64,000 nt of DNA from an uncultured Verrucomicrobiales bacterium (GTDB lineage Bacteria > Verrucomicrobiota > Verrucomicrobiia > Verrucomicrobiales > Akkermansiaceae). Positions 35,781-44,860 of the stretch are shown in pieces. Position 1 is the stretch's first letter. Each line of letters starts with the position of its first letter. Where the stretch lies: assembly GCA_947039485.1 (NCBI GenBank), contig CAMQZC010000007.1:1-64000 (forward strand), given 5' to 3'. The notes under the pieces are model-generated. The model saw nothing but the letters and a program-made list of their open reading frames with translations. It was not told where the DNA came from and searched no databases. A program made the translations under genes and the position numbers.

Positions 35781-36392
35781 TCAGGCGATGCCCCGTAGCA
35801 GAGACAGCAACGCCACGGCACGGGGGAAGTTCTCAGGCGCGTCATCGCTCTCGACAAAAAGACGATCAACAGGCAGCCTCGCGTATCGTGCCTCCGCCTT
35901 GGGATGACTCAACTCACGCAGCCCTACGCTAAAGATAGCCCCCAGATCCATGAACTCTCGCGCCTGCTCCAAAGACCCATTCCAAGCATGCAGCAAGAGC
36001 GCAGGCAGAGTGCCGCAGCGGCGGCGCTCGCGCAGAATCTCAAGAATCTCAGGCCAAGCCCTCACCCCATGCACATGCAGCATGCGCTCATGGCGAAATG
36101 CCGCCCCAAGGTGGATGTGAAAGAGGTTGCGCTGCGCATCAAGACTATCCCTCCACCTCTCTGAGCCATCAAGACCAGTCTCACCGACACCCGCGCTGGG
36201 GTGGCGTGAAAGCCAGTCATCGAGATCAAAGGCGTAGGCACCCAAATCCACGCCCTGCGCATGCCAAGGGTGCAGCCCAAAGCAGGGCATCATGGGATCG
36301 GGAGCGGCCGCGATTTTCTCCCAATCAGCACGGGTGACGGCATTAAAAAATCCGCCCTGCGCGACAATTTGGTGTGTGTGGTAATCAAACAT
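35781..36392 (-). CDS. TatD-family metal-dependent hydrolase
   Basis: A compact 203-residue member of the TatD deoxyribonuclease family (commonly about 260). Metal-site motifs are all present: FDYHTH, GVGETGLDG, HVHG, HAWNG and ESDDAP. The family cleaves DNA 3'-5' and has been tied to DNA repair and quality control. Its ATG lies 2 nt after the radC stop, so the two are co-transcribed. Confidence 0.88.
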   Translation of the reverse strand: MFDYHTHQIVAQGGFFNAVTRADWEKIAAAPDPMMPCFGLHPWHAQGVDLGAYAFDLDDWLSRHPSAGVGETGLDGSERWRDSLDAQRNLFHIHLGAAFRHERMLHVHGVRAWPEILEILRERRRCGTLPALLLHAWNGSLEQAREFMDLGAIFSVGLRELSHPKAEARYARLPVDRLFVESDDAPENFPRAVALLSLLRGIA

Positions 36393-36394
36393 AA

Positions 36395-37192
36395 TCAGAA
36401 GAGAAAAAGACCCTCATCACGGAAGCTGAAGTAGGGCAGATCGCGCGTACTAGACTCACAGCCGATGATGATGTGGTCGCGTAGGCTAATTTTCATAATA
36501 TCACCTGCGGCGAGAATTTCTTCGGTGAGCTGGCGATCAGCCCTGCTAGGCTTAGGGTCACCGCTGGGGTGGTTGTGCGCGAGAATGACAGCGTGTGCAT
36601 TGTGTCGGATAGCCTCGCGAAAGACATCGCGAGGGTGGACAAGCACGCGACTGATGGTGCCCTTACTCACATTAACACGGCGTATCAGGCGATAATTCAC
36701 ATCCAGCAGCAGCGCGACAGCAGTCTCCTGTGGCTCATAGCGCAAATCAGGGGCAAGATAATCATAAACCGTCTGAGGCTCACGAAAATCGCTCTCCATG
36801 ACGCGCTCCCGTATCGCCCGCGCACCAAGCTCAAAAACAGCAGCAAGGGTGGCAGCCTTGGCTGGGCCTACGCCCTTGCAGAGAGAGGCAATCTCATGCG
36901 CCTCCAACTGACCAAGCGCGGCGAGAGAGCCCGCAGCGCGCTTCATCTTAGCCGCAAGCTCCAGCACATTGCAGCCTTGCAGACCCGTGCGTAAGAAGAG
37001 AGCGATGAGCTCCTCATCACTCAGAGCGTGACGACCGTGGCGCTGCAGCTTCTCGCGTGGAAGCTCCTGCGCAGGCATATCGCGCAACTGTAAGGGCTTG
37101 GCACCCTCCTGCTCATCCTCGCTACTCCTCATCTGCCTCAGCATAACAAATCTACTACGCAGGGGCAAGTAAATCTGCCAGAAATCACACAT
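36395..37192 (-). CDS. radC: RadC family JAB-domain protein
   Basis: A RadC-like protein of 245-265 residues. The N-terminal helix-hairpin-helix part contains LSDEELIALFLRTG and CKGVGPAKAATL; the C-terminal JAB/MPN domain has the JAMM metal motif AHNHPSGDPKPSRAD and ends RDHIIIG. Despite the name, a direct role in DNA repair is doubtful in other bacteria. The start is uncertain: 37192, 37144 and 37132 are all possible, the shorter forms fitting the family better. It leads a radC-tatD operon. Confidence 0.9.
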   Translation of the reverse strand: MCDFWQIYLPLRSRFVMLRQMRSSEDEQEGAKPLQLRDMPAQELPREKLQRHGRHALSDEELIALFLRTGLQGCNVLELAAKMKRAAGSLAALGQLEAHEIASLCKGVGPAKAATLAAVFELGARAIRERVMESDFREPQTVYDYLAPDLRYEPQETAVALLLDVNYRLIRRVNVSKGTISRVLVHPRDVFREAIRHNAHAVILAHNHPSGDPKPSRADRQLTEEILAAGDIMKISLRDHIIIGCESSTRDLPYFSFRDEGLFLF

Positions 37193-37242
37193 AATCCAGC
37201 CTGATTGTTATTCACGGCTAATTCATCGACTTGTTTTTTCTC

Positions 37243-37271
37243 TTGACTTATCAGGCTACATCCGCTATTTT
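37243..37271 (+). promoter_or_regulatory. Promoter of fabF, very short leader
   Basis: TTGACT and TATTTT separated by 17 bp, the -10 box ending 12 nt before the ATG at 37284. No FapR- or FabR-like palindrome is evident. Confidence 0.55.
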
Positions 37272-37283
37272 TCACTTATTGTT

Positions 37284-38537
37284 ATGACTGACCGTCGCAT
37301 TGTAATTACTGGCATCGGCGCTGTTACTCCTCTGGGTAACACCGCACAAGAAACTTGGGAAGCATTAAAGGCTGGCAAGAGCGGGATATCCCGACTTGAG
37401 AGCTTGGACACCACAGCCCACGGCGTGCACATCGGCGGTGAGGTTCGTGGTTTTGACCCATCCCCCTATTTTAAAAAGGATCCCAAGGCTGTTCGCCGTT
37501 GTGACCGCTTTGAGCAACTTGCTATGGGTGCTGCAAGCATGGCCATTGAGGATGCTGATCTCGATATTGAGAAGATCGACCTCACCCGCGTAGGCGTGAT
37601 GGTTGGCTCTGGCATCGGTGGTCTTGGCGTCCATGGTGATAACTGCAAAGCCATCTTCAAGACTGGCCCTCGCCGTGTATCCCCCTTCTGCATCCCCTAC
37701 ATGATTACCAACATGGCTAGTGGCATGATTAGCATTGAGTACGGATTTGGCGGCCCTAACATGAGTATCTCCACAGCCTGCGCTACAGCTAACCACAGCA
37801 TTGGCGAATCATGGCGCATCATGAAGTTCGGCGACGCCGACGTGATGATCTGCGGTGGTGCTGAATCAACAATTCTCGATCTGGGTCTCGCTGGCTTTAC
37901 CAACATGAAGGCCCTCTCAACTCGCAACGACGACCCCGCAACAGCCTCTCGTCCCTACGACATCGACCGTGACGGCTTTGTCATGAGCGAAGGTGCAGCC
38001 ATCGTGGTGCTTGAAACCCTTGAGCACGCACAAGCACGTGGTGCTAACATTCTCGCTGAGCTTGTAGGCTACGGTCTGAGCTCTGACGCCTACCACCTCA
38101 CATCCCCCATGCCTGATGGTGCTGGTGCAGCACGCTGCATGGAAATGGCACTCAAGCACGCTGGTATGCAGCCTAGCGATGTACAATACATCAACACGCA
38201 CGGCACATCCACAACACTCGGTGACATCTGTGAGACACAAGCAATTAAAAAGTCCTTTGGTGACTACTGCCACAACGGCCTCGTTGTAAGCTCCACCAAG
38301 TCCATGACAGGTCACCTTCTGGGTGCAGCTGGTGGTGTCGAACTTCTTGCCTGCATTGGTGCTATCCGTGATAGCTTCGTCCCCCCAACAATCAACGTCT
38401 TCAATCAGGATCCCGCCTGTGACCTCGACGTCTGCCCCAACGTTGGTCGCAGCATGACCGTGAACGCAGCCTTGAGTAACTCCTTTGGCTTTGGCGGTCA
38501 CAACGCCTCCCTCATCGTTAAGCGATTTGAGGCATAA
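37284..38537 (+). CDS. fabF: 3-oxoacyl-[acyl-carrier-protein] synthase II
   Basis: Condensing enzyme of fatty-acid elongation (KAS II). The 417-residue protein has the catalytic Cys166 in STACATA, the two His in NTHGTST (about 306) and TGHLLGAAG (about 343), and NSFGFGGHN near the end. Codon use looks optimised compared with neighbours (more GGT, GCT, CGT), consistent with high expression. It is monocistronic; acpP, which often precedes it, is not here. Confidence 0.97.
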   Translation: MTDRRIVITGIGAVTPLGNTAQETWEALKAGKSGISRLESLDTTAHGVHIGGEVRGFDPSPYFKKDPKAVRRCDRFEQLAMGAASMAIEDADLDIEKIDLTRVGVMVGSGIGGLGVHGDNCKAIFKTGPRRVSPFCIPYMITNMASGMISIEYGFGGPNMSISTACATANHSIGESWRIMKFGDADVMICGGAESTILDLGLAGFTNMKALSTRNDDPATASRPYDIDRDGFVMSEGAAIVVLETLEHAQARGANILAELVGYGLSSDAYHLTSPMPDGAGAARCMEMALKHAGMQPSDVQYINTHGTSTTLGDICETQAIKKSFGDYCHNGLVVSSTKSMTGHLLGAAGGVELLACIGAIRDSFVPPTINVFNQDPACDLDVCPNVGRSMTVNAALSNSFGFGGHNASLIVKRFEA

Positions 38538-38556
38538 TTGACCTACATCATTCATT

Positions 38557-38596
38557 AAAGCGGCGGTTGGATTGATCCTGCCGCCGCTTTTTTCAA
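38557..38596 (+). terminator. Terminator of fabF
   Basis: A 10-bp stem AAAGCGGCGG / CCGCCGCTTT with a 14-nt loop, followed by a T-run (CTTTTTTC), 20 nt past the stop. Confidence 0.85.
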
Positions 38597-38629
38597 TACC
38601 CACCACGAGCAAAACAGCAACACCCAGCC

Positions 38630-39070
38630 ATGAGACCAGATGAGATAAGAACACGCCTGCGCCAAGAGCCCCTTTTGCTGCGTTGGCTACTACTCTGCGT
38701 ACCCATCTTAGCCTGCGTCGTGCTGTTGATGGCGCTGGGCTTCTATACAGAAATAGAGCTCTGGCTCATTAGCATCCTAGCGCAGCACCCCATCTACTTG
38801 ACCGCAGAGGAAGCACAGCACAACCTACTGAGCAACCAAGACGCCTTCATCCTCACCGCCTGCACCACCCTCTATCTAGGACTCGTGCTACTGCGTGAGA
38901 GCAGCCCCAACCGCCGCTGGCTGCTGCTTAGCTTAGCCGTGCTAACCACGATGCTTGCCATCCCCCTCGGGGCCCTCTATGGAGGCATCCTCAACACGGG
39001 TGCCATCCTCACCGCCATCCTCCTACTCGGCATCGCTAACCTATTTTTCCAGAGCCCCAAGCAGCCATGA
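38630..39070 (+). CDS. Membrane protein of unknown function upstream of recR
   Basis: A 146-residue protein with four predicted transmembrane helices, at about 19-41 (LLCVPILACVVLLMALGFY), 70-86, 96-115 and 120-140. I recognise no family. Its stop overlaps the recR start (ATGA), so the two are translationally coupled, but coupling to recR need not imply a repair role. Confidence 0.7.
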   Translation: MRPDEIRTRLRQEPLLLRWLLLCVPILACVVLLMALGFYTEIELWLISILAQHPIYLTAEEAQHNLLSNQDAFILTACTTLYLGLVLLRESSPNRRWLLLSLAVLTTMLAIPLGALYGGILNTGAILTAILLLGIANLFFQSPKQP

Positions 39071-39675
39071 AAGCGCAGGACTACCCATCTGCCCTCCAAG
39101 GACTCATCGGACAGCTCAAGCGCATGCCTGGCATCGGCAGTCGTGGAGCAGAGCGACTCGCCCTCTGGTTTTTACAGCAAGGACGCAATGAGTCCGCAAC
39201 CCTCGCCCACGCCCTACTCCTCGCCAACGAGGAAGTCGGCTACTGCCCTGACTGCGGGTTCTTCTCCCATCGAGGCCACAGCTGCAGCGCCTGCACTGAC
39301 CCAGAGCGTGATGCCCGTCAAATCTGCGTCGTCGAGCAGCCCACAGACGTGCTCCCCATCGAGCGATGCGGTCTCTACCGCGGGCTCTACCACTGCCTTG
39401 GCGGCAAGATATCCCCCCTTGATGGAATCATGCCCGAAGACCTTGCCGTCAAGAAGCTCATAGCACGTGTGAGCGAGCGCCAAGGCTGCGAAGTCATTCT
39501 AGCTGTCGGCTCGGATGTCGAGGGAGAAGCAACAGCACTTTACCTGCGCGGCGAGTTGTTGCCACTCAACTGCCGCGTGAGCAGACTAGCGCAAGGGATG
39601 CCAGCAGGAGCTGGGCTGGGTCATGCCGACACCGTCACCCTGATGCGAGCCCTTGAAGGACGTCAATTAATCTGA
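39067..39675 (+). CDS. recR: Recombination mediator RecR
   Basis: DNA-binding protein that, with RecO and RecF, loads RecA on gaps. The 202-residue product has the N-terminal helix-hairpin-helix (MPGIGSRGAERLALW), a four-Cys zinc finger (C60, C63, C73, C76 in CPDC...CSAC), a Toprim domain with VVEQPTDVLPIE and a C-terminal segment with GLGHADTVTLMRALEGRQ. Usual neighbour dnaX is absent. Confidence 0.96.
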   Translation: MKAQDYPSALQGLIGQLKRMPGIGSRGAERLALWFLQQGRNESATLAHALLLANEEVGYCPDCGFFSHRGHSCSACTDPERDARQICVVEQPTDVLPIERCGLYRGLYHCLGGKISPLDGIMPEDLAVKKLIARVSERQGCEVILAVGSDVEGEATALYLRGELLPLNCRVSRLAQGMPAGAGLGHADTVTLMRALEGRQLI

Positions 39676-39682
39676 TACAAAA

Positions 39683-39919
39683 ATGACACCAAAAAAACAT
39701 ATAGACAAGAAGCTTATCACCTTCCGCTGCCCTGAAGACTTAATGGCAGAGATTGACCTCATCTGCTCTCAAAACTATATGGACCGCACATCCATCACAA
39801 CCTACGCCCTGCGCAACCTCATCCAAGGATTAGAGGAGCAGCAGGACAAAGCTGATGCTAAGCCCGAGCAAAGCGAGAGCGAGCAAGACGCGGATGAGCC
39901 TACGCCAGCTCTCAAGTAG
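39683..39919 (+). CDS. Small ribbon-helix-helix DNA-binding protein
   Basis: A 78-residue protein. Residues 10-50 fit the Arc/CopG ribbon-helix-helix pattern: a short strand KLITFRCPEDLM, helix MAEIDLICSQNY, then DRTSITTYALRNLIQGLEEQ. The last 28 residues are acidic and likely disordered. It lies 7 nt after recR. Related proteins are antitoxins or regulators, but no toxin gene is adjacent. Confidence 0.75.
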   Translation: MTPKKHIDKKLITFRCPEDLMAEIDLICSQNYMDRTSITTYALRNLIQGLEEQQDKADAKPEQSESEQDADEPTPALK

Positions 39920-40029
39920 CAGATAATTAAAAAGCAACCATCAAGCTCCGCAGAACATTGCCCTACAGGAGCACAAGGCCACAGCTGAGCCTTTCACGCT
40001 CCGCCGCGTCATATTGCACGCTTGCGGGC

Positions 40030-40058
40030 TTGTCTTTCCAAGAGGTCTAGGCTATACT
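40030..40058 (+). promoter_or_regulatory. Promoter of nrnA-truB-ribF, very short leader
   Basis: TTGTCT and TATACT separated by 17 bp, the -10 box ending 10 nt before the ATG at 40069. Predicted leader about 4 nt. Confidence 0.7.
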
Positions 40059-40068
40059 GCCTTGCAAC

Positions 40069-41070
40069 ATGTTTCAAAATTTTATTGAAAGCCTTGCCGC
40101 GCAAAAACATATTGGCGTCATTGCTCACTTCCGGCCCGATGGAGATGCCCTAGGCTCAACCATTGCCCTCGGTCTTGCCCTCCAGTCCATGGGCAAACAG
40201 GTCACCATGTACAATGAGGACCCCCTGCCCCCGCTCTATCGCTTCCTTGAGGGCAGCGAGCTCATCCAGCCCGTCCCCGATTCCTGCCCTGAGGAGCTTG
40301 ATATGCTCATTTGCTTGGATAATGGATCTTGGAAGCGCCTTGGCGATCGCGCCATTGCCTGCTTTGCCCACACTCGAGAGCTCACGACCCGCCCTCTGCT
40401 CGCCAACATCGATCACCACGGTAGCAATGAGCTCTATGGTCAGATTAATATTGTTGATTCTCAAGCAGCAGCCACAGGTTGCCTGATTTTTGATTTACTC
40501 CAATTGCTCAACGTCAAGCTGACTCCTGCAATTGCTAATGCGCTTTACACGGCGATTAGCACAGACACAGGCTCCTTCCAATACGGCAGCACAACTCCCA
40601 AGGTCATGCGCATGGCAGCCGATCTCATTGAGGCTGGCGTTGATGTGCATGACATCAATCGCCGCCTCTATCAGGAGGTAGCACTGAGCACCATTAAGGT
40701 AAATCGCGATGTGCTCAACCATATGGTCATTGAGCACAATGGCGAGCTCTCCCATTACAGTATCAGCCCCGAGAGGATGCGAGAACTTGGAGTCAACAAG
40801 GATGACACCAAGGACACTGTTGAGATGATTCGCGGTATTGAGGGTGTGAAGGTATCAATCATCTTTGAGGATTTGGAGGATGGTCAGGGACGCTGCCGTA
40901 TGTCGCTGCGCTCCAAGGATACGCGCATCAATGTAGCACAATTTGCAGAGCAATTTGGCGGTGGCGGTCACGCCATGGCAGCTGGTATCCGCATGAAGGG
41001 TAGCCTAGCAGATTGCCGCGAGCGCGTCCTCACAGCCATGCGTGATTACATGAAAGGAGCTTTAGTATGA
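40069..41070 (+). CDS. nrnA: DHH-family oligoribonuclease/pAp phosphatase NrnA
   Basis: Cytoplasmic enzyme degrading very short RNAs (nanoRNA) and 3'-phosphoadenosine 5'-phosphate. The 333-residue protein has the DHH motifs AHFRPDGDALGS (20-30), DNGSW, IDHHGSN at about 108-115 and STDTGSF, and the DHHA1 domain with FGGGGHAMAAGI. Its stop overlaps the truB start (ATGA). The nrnA-truB-ribF order near rbfA/infB is frequent in other bacteria. Confidence 0.93.
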   Translation: MFQNFIESLAAQKHIGVIAHFRPDGDALGSTIALGLALQSMGKQVTMYNEDPLPPLYRFLEGSELIQPVPDSCPEELDMLICLDNGSWKRLGDRAIACFAHTRELTTRPLLANIDHHGSNELYGQINIVDSQAAATGCLIFDLLQLLNVKLTPAIANALYTAISTDTGSFQYGSTTPKVMRMAADLIEAGVDVHDINRRLYQEVALSTIKVNRDVLNHMVIEHNGELSHYSISPERMRELGVNKDDTKDTVEMIRGIEGVKVSIIFEDLEDGQGRCRMSLRSKDTRINVAQFAEQFGGGGHAMAAGIRMKGSLADCRERVLTAMRDYMKGALV

Positions 41071-41903
41071 GCGAACAAGCAACTGACGACAAAGCAATAA
41101 GCGAACAAGCAATAAGCGAACAAGCAATAAACGAGCAACCAAGAAGAAAGTGGGTTCCCCAAGTCGCGCCTGATGGCTTGCTGCTGGTGGATAAGGACCA
41201 AGGCTTCACCTCACACAATGCGGTAGCGCTTTGCCGCCGTATCTTGCAAACAAAGAAAGTAGGGCACTGCGGTACTCTGGACCCAATGGCCACAGGCATG
41301 CTCCTCGTGGTGCTGGGCAAGGCGACTAAACTGCAGGATGCGCTGATGTGCGAGCACAAGTATTATAGCGCAACGATGAAGCTGGGCATTGAGACAAATA
41401 GTCAAGATGCGGATGGTGAGACTGTTGCAGAAAAGAGCACCGAGGGCGTCACAGAGGATGCTATTCGTGCAGCTTTTGAGCATTATCTAGGCGCATTTGA
41501 TCAGGTACCCCCTATGTTCTCCGCGGTCAAGATCAATGGTGTACCCTGCTACAAGTTAGCACGCAAGGGTCTGGAGATTGAGCGCAAGGCTCGCCACGTG
41601 AAGGTCCATTCTTATGAAATCTCGCGCATTGATTTGGAGGCAGCTGAAGTAGATTTCTCTATCCATACGACCAAGGGTTTTTACGTGCGCACTTACGCGC
41701 ATGATATTGGGCAAATGCTGGGCTGTGGAGCTCACCTCACGGCTCTGCGTCGCACGCAGTCGGGTCAATTTGACCTCAGTCAAGCCATTGATGTACCCAC
41801 GCTCAAGGCCTGCACACCTGATGAGCTGCGTGCTCGAATCATCCCTATGGATGAGCTCCAGCGCAAAATTGCTGCTGCTGCCGCCGCTGATCCTACGTCT
41901 TAA
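41067..41903 (+). CDS. truB: tRNA pseudouridine-55 synthase with repeat-bearing N-terminus
   Basis: Makes pseudouridine at position 55 of the tRNA T-loop. The 278-residue protein has LLLVDKDQGFTSHN, the catalytic Asp in GHCGTLDPMATGMLLV, KYYSATMKLGIETNSQDADG and PPMFSAVKINGVPCY. Ahead of the catalytic domain is an unusual 27-residue leader in which AISEQ is repeated (see 41094-41138); other TruB proteins start close to the LLLVDK motif. A later start is not available in good position, and the ATGA overlap with nrnA supports this one. Confidence 0.95.
   Translation: MSEQATDDKAISEQAISEQAINEQPRRKWVPQVAPDGLLLVDKDQGFTSHNAVALCRRILQTKKVGHCGTLDPMATGMLLVVLGKATKLQDALMCEHKYYSATMKLGIETNSQDADGETVAEKSTEGVTEDAIRAAFEHYLGAFDQVPPMFSAVKINGVPCYKLARKGLEIERKARHVKVHSYEISRIDLEAAEVDFSIHTTKGFYVRTYAHDIGQMLGCGAHLTALRRTQSGQFDLSQAIDVPTLKACTPDELRARIIPMDELQRKIAAAAAADPTS
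41094..41138 (+). repeat. Three tandem 15-bp repeats inside truB
   Basis: Unit GCAATAAGCGAACAA at 41094-41108 and 41109-41123 (identical), and a third copy at 41124-41138 with two changes. A partial copy lies at the start codon (GCGAACAAGC at 41071). They encode AISEQ-type pentapeptides and keep frame because 15 is a multiple of 3. Confidence 0.95.
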
Positions 41904-41929
41904 TCTCACACTCCCCCCCTTTTATACCG

Positions 41930-42841
41930 ATGCAGCTGCTGAGCAGTATAGCCGAGTTAAAGAACATTCAGAGCCCTATTCACTGGGCGATGGGTTTCTT
42001 TGATGGCTTCCACCTCGGGCATCAGCAGTTGCTGATGCCCGCCAAGCAGGCTGGTCTCACCGGCATGCTCAGCTTTGCCACGCATCCCATGCAATTGCTC
42101 TGCCCTGAGCGTGCACCAAAATTACTCTGCCCCGACTTAGCACAGCGCATCGCGCTAGCTGAGGCGGCTGGCGTGGATATTTTGCTGCTGCTACCTTTTA
42201 GCGAGGAGCTATCGCAGATCTACCCTAGGGATTTTCTCGATGCAATTGCAGAGGCCTGTCCGATTGGGAGTATCTCAGTTGGGGAGAATTGGCAGTTTGG
42301 GCGCGGAGGTATGGGCGATGCAGCTTACCTGCGCGGCTATGCTCAGGAGAAGGGATTTGCCTATTTTATCCACGAGCTCTGCGAGCTTGAGGGTATTGGG
42401 GTGGTTTCCTCCTCACGTGTGCGAGAGCGCCTAGCAGCTGCCGATTTAGCCGCGGTCAGGGCGATGCTTGGACGCGATTTTTGTATCGAGGCTGAGGTTG
42501 AGCACGGTCAGCAACTGGCGAGGCAGTGGGGCTACCCCACGGCGAATATGCGGCTCTCGGAGCAGGCCGCCTTGCCTCCATTTGGCGTTTATGCTATTAG
42601 CGCTGTGATTGATGGGCAGCGCGTGCATGGGGTCGCTAATCTGGGACTACGTCCAAGCATCAATGAGGCCTGCAAGATTGTGCGCCTCGAATGTCATTTC
42701 TTTGACTGGTCGGGAGATTTATATGGTCAGCGACTCTCTGTGGAGTTGCGGCATTTTTTGCGTGCTGAGAGGCGTTTTGCAGGGCTTGATGAGCTGCGCG
42801 CGCAGATTGAGCGCGACGCGCTTGATGCAAGAGCCCTCTAA
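41930..42841 (+). CDS. ribF: Bifunctional riboflavin kinase/FMN adenylyltransferase
   Basis: Makes FMN from riboflavin and then FAD. The 303-residue protein has an N-terminal nucleotidyltransferase domain with GFFDGFHLGHQQLL, FATHPM, SVGENWQFGRGG and SSSRVRERL, and a C-terminal kinase domain from about 180 with WGYPTANM, GVYAISAVIDG and GLRPSIN. Length is typical. It converges on dinG with 21 nt between stops. Confidence 0.95.
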   Translation: MQLLSSIAELKNIQSPIHWAMGFFDGFHLGHQQLLMPAKQAGLTGMLSFATHPMQLLCPERAPKLLCPDLAQRIALAEAAGVDILLLLPFSEELSQIYPRDFLDAIAEACPIGSISVGENWQFGRGGMGDAAYLRGYAQEKGFAYFIHELCELEGIGVVSSSRVRERLAAADLAAVRAMLGRDFCIEAEVEHGQQLARQWGYPTANMRLSEQAALPPFGVYAISAVIDGQRVHGVANLGLRPSINEACKIVRLECHFFDWSGDLYGQRLSVELRHFLRAERRFAGLDELRAQIERDALDARAL

Positions 42842-42862
42842 GGGGCTAAAGCTCTGCTATTG

Positions 42863-44860
42863 TTACAAAAACTCGCGCGGTGCCTCGCTGGGCAGCGCGT
42901 ACATGAATCTCGCACCGTAGGGCTTGCCTGTGATACGTGAGTCGAGTAGCACCACCATCCCTTTATCAGATTTAGAGCGAATGAGTCGCCCGACACCTTG
43001 GCGGAATTTCAACACGGCCTCAGGTAGGGTGTACTCAGAGAACGGCTTGCCTCCTCGCTCAGCAATAGCCTCACAACGCGCGGCAGTCAGTGGGTTGCTA
43101 GGTGATTCAAAGGGGATTTTCGTGATAATAACGTTAGAGAGAGCCTCACCGGGCACATCGACCCCAGTCCAGAAGCTCTCGGTGCCCAGCAGCACGCTGC
43201 CAACATGACCCTTAAAGGCGTCTAGCATTTGGCTGCGTGTCATTTGCTCTCCTTGTACGAGCAGGGGCCAACCCTCCTCGATACAGAAGTCCCTGAGTCG
43301 CTGCGCCATCTCTCGCAAAACGCCATAGCTTGTAAAGAGGACAAAGGCGCGACCCTTGCTCTCGGTGAGGTAGCGGCGTATCCAGCTCTCCAGCGCGGCA
43401 AAGTACTCCGCTTCTTCGCTGAGGGGCGGTGGGGAGGGCATGCTGCGCGCAACGACGATGCGCATTTGCTCCGCAAAGTTGAAGGGACTACCATACTTAA
43501 GACAGCGCGCGGACTCAGCCCCAACTCGGCTGACAAAGTAGCTCATATTGCTATTGCTCTCACCTGTGGAGAGGGTCGCACTGGTGAGCACAACAGCGCG
43601 GTTGGCCTCAAAGAGCTTCTCGCGCAGCAGGGCGGCTACATCAATGAGGGCGGCACGCAGGTTCATATACTGCCCTTCCATGCCTGTGCTCTCAGCCCAG
43701 TAAACGTAACTGGGGTCATCGAGCTTCACCATGGCTTTGACTTGTACCATGCTGCCGTTGAGGCGTGAGCCTATCTCCACGAGTTCTCCTCGGCTCATTT
43801 CATTCTCAACGTCCTGAGTGGCTTGCTTAATTTCAAGTAGCAGGCGATCAAGCGAGGGGCTGAGCAGGTCAACTGTCCAGTCGGGCTTGAGGAGGCGTAC
43901 CGAGCCCTTATTCTCATCGAGATTGCAGTCTTGGCGCGCGTCGCTAAAGAAGAGCTCAACAGCGTTCTGGCAGTCTTCGACTGCTTGGAGCATGTAGGGA
44001 GTAGCGTATTGCCTCAGCGCACCTTTCTTGGTGCGTGGGTTATAGAGGCGCAGCAGCTCATACTTGAGCTCCGCCTCACTCAGCGAGATGCCCAATTGAT
44101 GGGCCGCTACAGTCTCAATGGTGTGACCCTCATCGAGGATGAGGAAGTCACGGGGGAAGATAAATCCCTCAAAGCGTTCCTCAAGGTCTTCGCTTTGCGT
44201 GATTTCTGCAACAGCAAGCAGGCCAAAGAAGAGGGTGTGGTTGAGGACAACGACGTTGGCGTCTTGGACGCGGAGTCGTGCGGCCTGATAGGGGCACTGT
44301 GTGCCACAGTTGCGTGCGGTGCAGACGTGATTCTCACTACAGACTTGGAGCCAGACTTTCTGGCTGATACCAAGCTCAGGTGGCAGCTCAGCAAGGCTCC
44401 CCTCACCGCAGTCTTTCGACCACGCGAGCAGGTCATGGAGCTGCTTGGTCTCCAGCTGATTAAAGAGGTCGCTAGACTGCTCAATGGAGCGTCTGAGACG
44501 ATTAAAGCAGAGGTAGTTAGCACGACCTTTGAGCAGGGCAGCGCGCAGGGGCACGCCAAGGAGTTTCTCGACAGCAGGGATGTCTTTGTGAAAGAGTTGC
44601 TCCTGGAGATTGATGGTGTGGGTGGAGACGATCGCCTTGCGCTCATTGGCGAGGGCAAAGCGCAGGGAGGGGACGAGGTAGGCCAGGGATTTACCAACTC
44701 CTGTTCCAGCCTCAACGAGGAGGGGGGCTTCGCTCTCCAAAGCTTCCGCAACAGCGACAGCCATTTGCTGCTGCTCCTCGCGGTACTCAAAGCCCTTGGC
44801 ACGCGAGAGGGCGCCTGACTCGGAGAAGTCCTGCTCGGCTTGATTAATCAAGAAGGACAT
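42863..44860 (-). CDS. dinG: DinG/XPD-type ATP-dependent helicase
   Basis: Superfamily 2, 5'-3' iron-sulfur helicase acting on DNA forks, D-loops and R-loops. The 665-residue protein has Walker A EAGTGVGKSLAYL (50-62), an iron-sulfur domain with C118, C180, C185 and C189 as probable cluster ligands (C174 also nearby), the DEGH box LILDEGHTIE, and C-terminal motifs LFTSYGVLREMA, GTESFWTGVDVPG and RQGVGRLIRS. Its start overlaps the upstream stop (TGATG), so it is coupled to the secreted-protein gene before it. Confidence 0.94.
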   Translation of the reverse strand: MSFLINQAEQDFSESGALSRAKGFEYREEQQQMAVAVAEALESEAPLLVEAGTGVGKSLAYLVPSLRFALANERKAIVSTHTINLQEQLFHKDIPAVEKLLGVPLRAALLKGRANYLCFNRLRRSIEQSSDLFNQLETKQLHDLLAWSKDCGEGSLAELPPELGISQKVWLQVCSENHVCTARNCGTQCPYQAARLRVQDANVVVLNHTLFFGLLAVAEITQSEDLEERFEGFIFPRDFLILDEGHTIETVAAHQLGISLSEAELKYELLRLYNPRTKKGALRQYATPYMLQAVEDCQNAVELFFSDARQDCNLDENKGSVRLLKPDWTVDLLSPSLDRLLLEIKQATQDVENEMSRGELVEIGSRLNGSMVQVKAMVKLDDPSYVYWAESTGMEGQYMNLRAALIDVAALLREKLFEANRAVVLTSATLSTGESNSNMSYFVSRVGAESARCLKYGSPFNFAEQMRIVVARSMPSPPPLSEEAEYFAALESWIRRYLTESKGRAFVLFTSYGVLREMAQRLRDFCIEEGWPLLVQGEQMTRSQMLDAFKGHVGSVLLGTESFWTGVDVPGEALSNVIITKIPFESPSNPLTAARCEAIAERGGKPFSEYTLPEAVLKFRQGVGRLIRSKSDKGMVVLLDSRITGKPYGARFMYALPSEAPREFL

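Noticed and set aside
36395..37192. RadC as a mark of a mobile or defence island
   Set aside because: RadC-like genes can occur in such islands, but here it is coupled to tatD beside fabF, with no mobile or defence gene.
32809..39919. RelE-like and ribbon-helix-helix genes as one toxin-antitoxin system
   Set aside because: They are 6.5 kb apart, in different transcription units, with six or more housekeeping genes between; no evidence links them.
43931..44818. 295-codon open frame antisense to dinG
   Set aside because: It is the mirror of dinG, with no recognisable domain; long antisense frames are common opposite GC-rich genes here.
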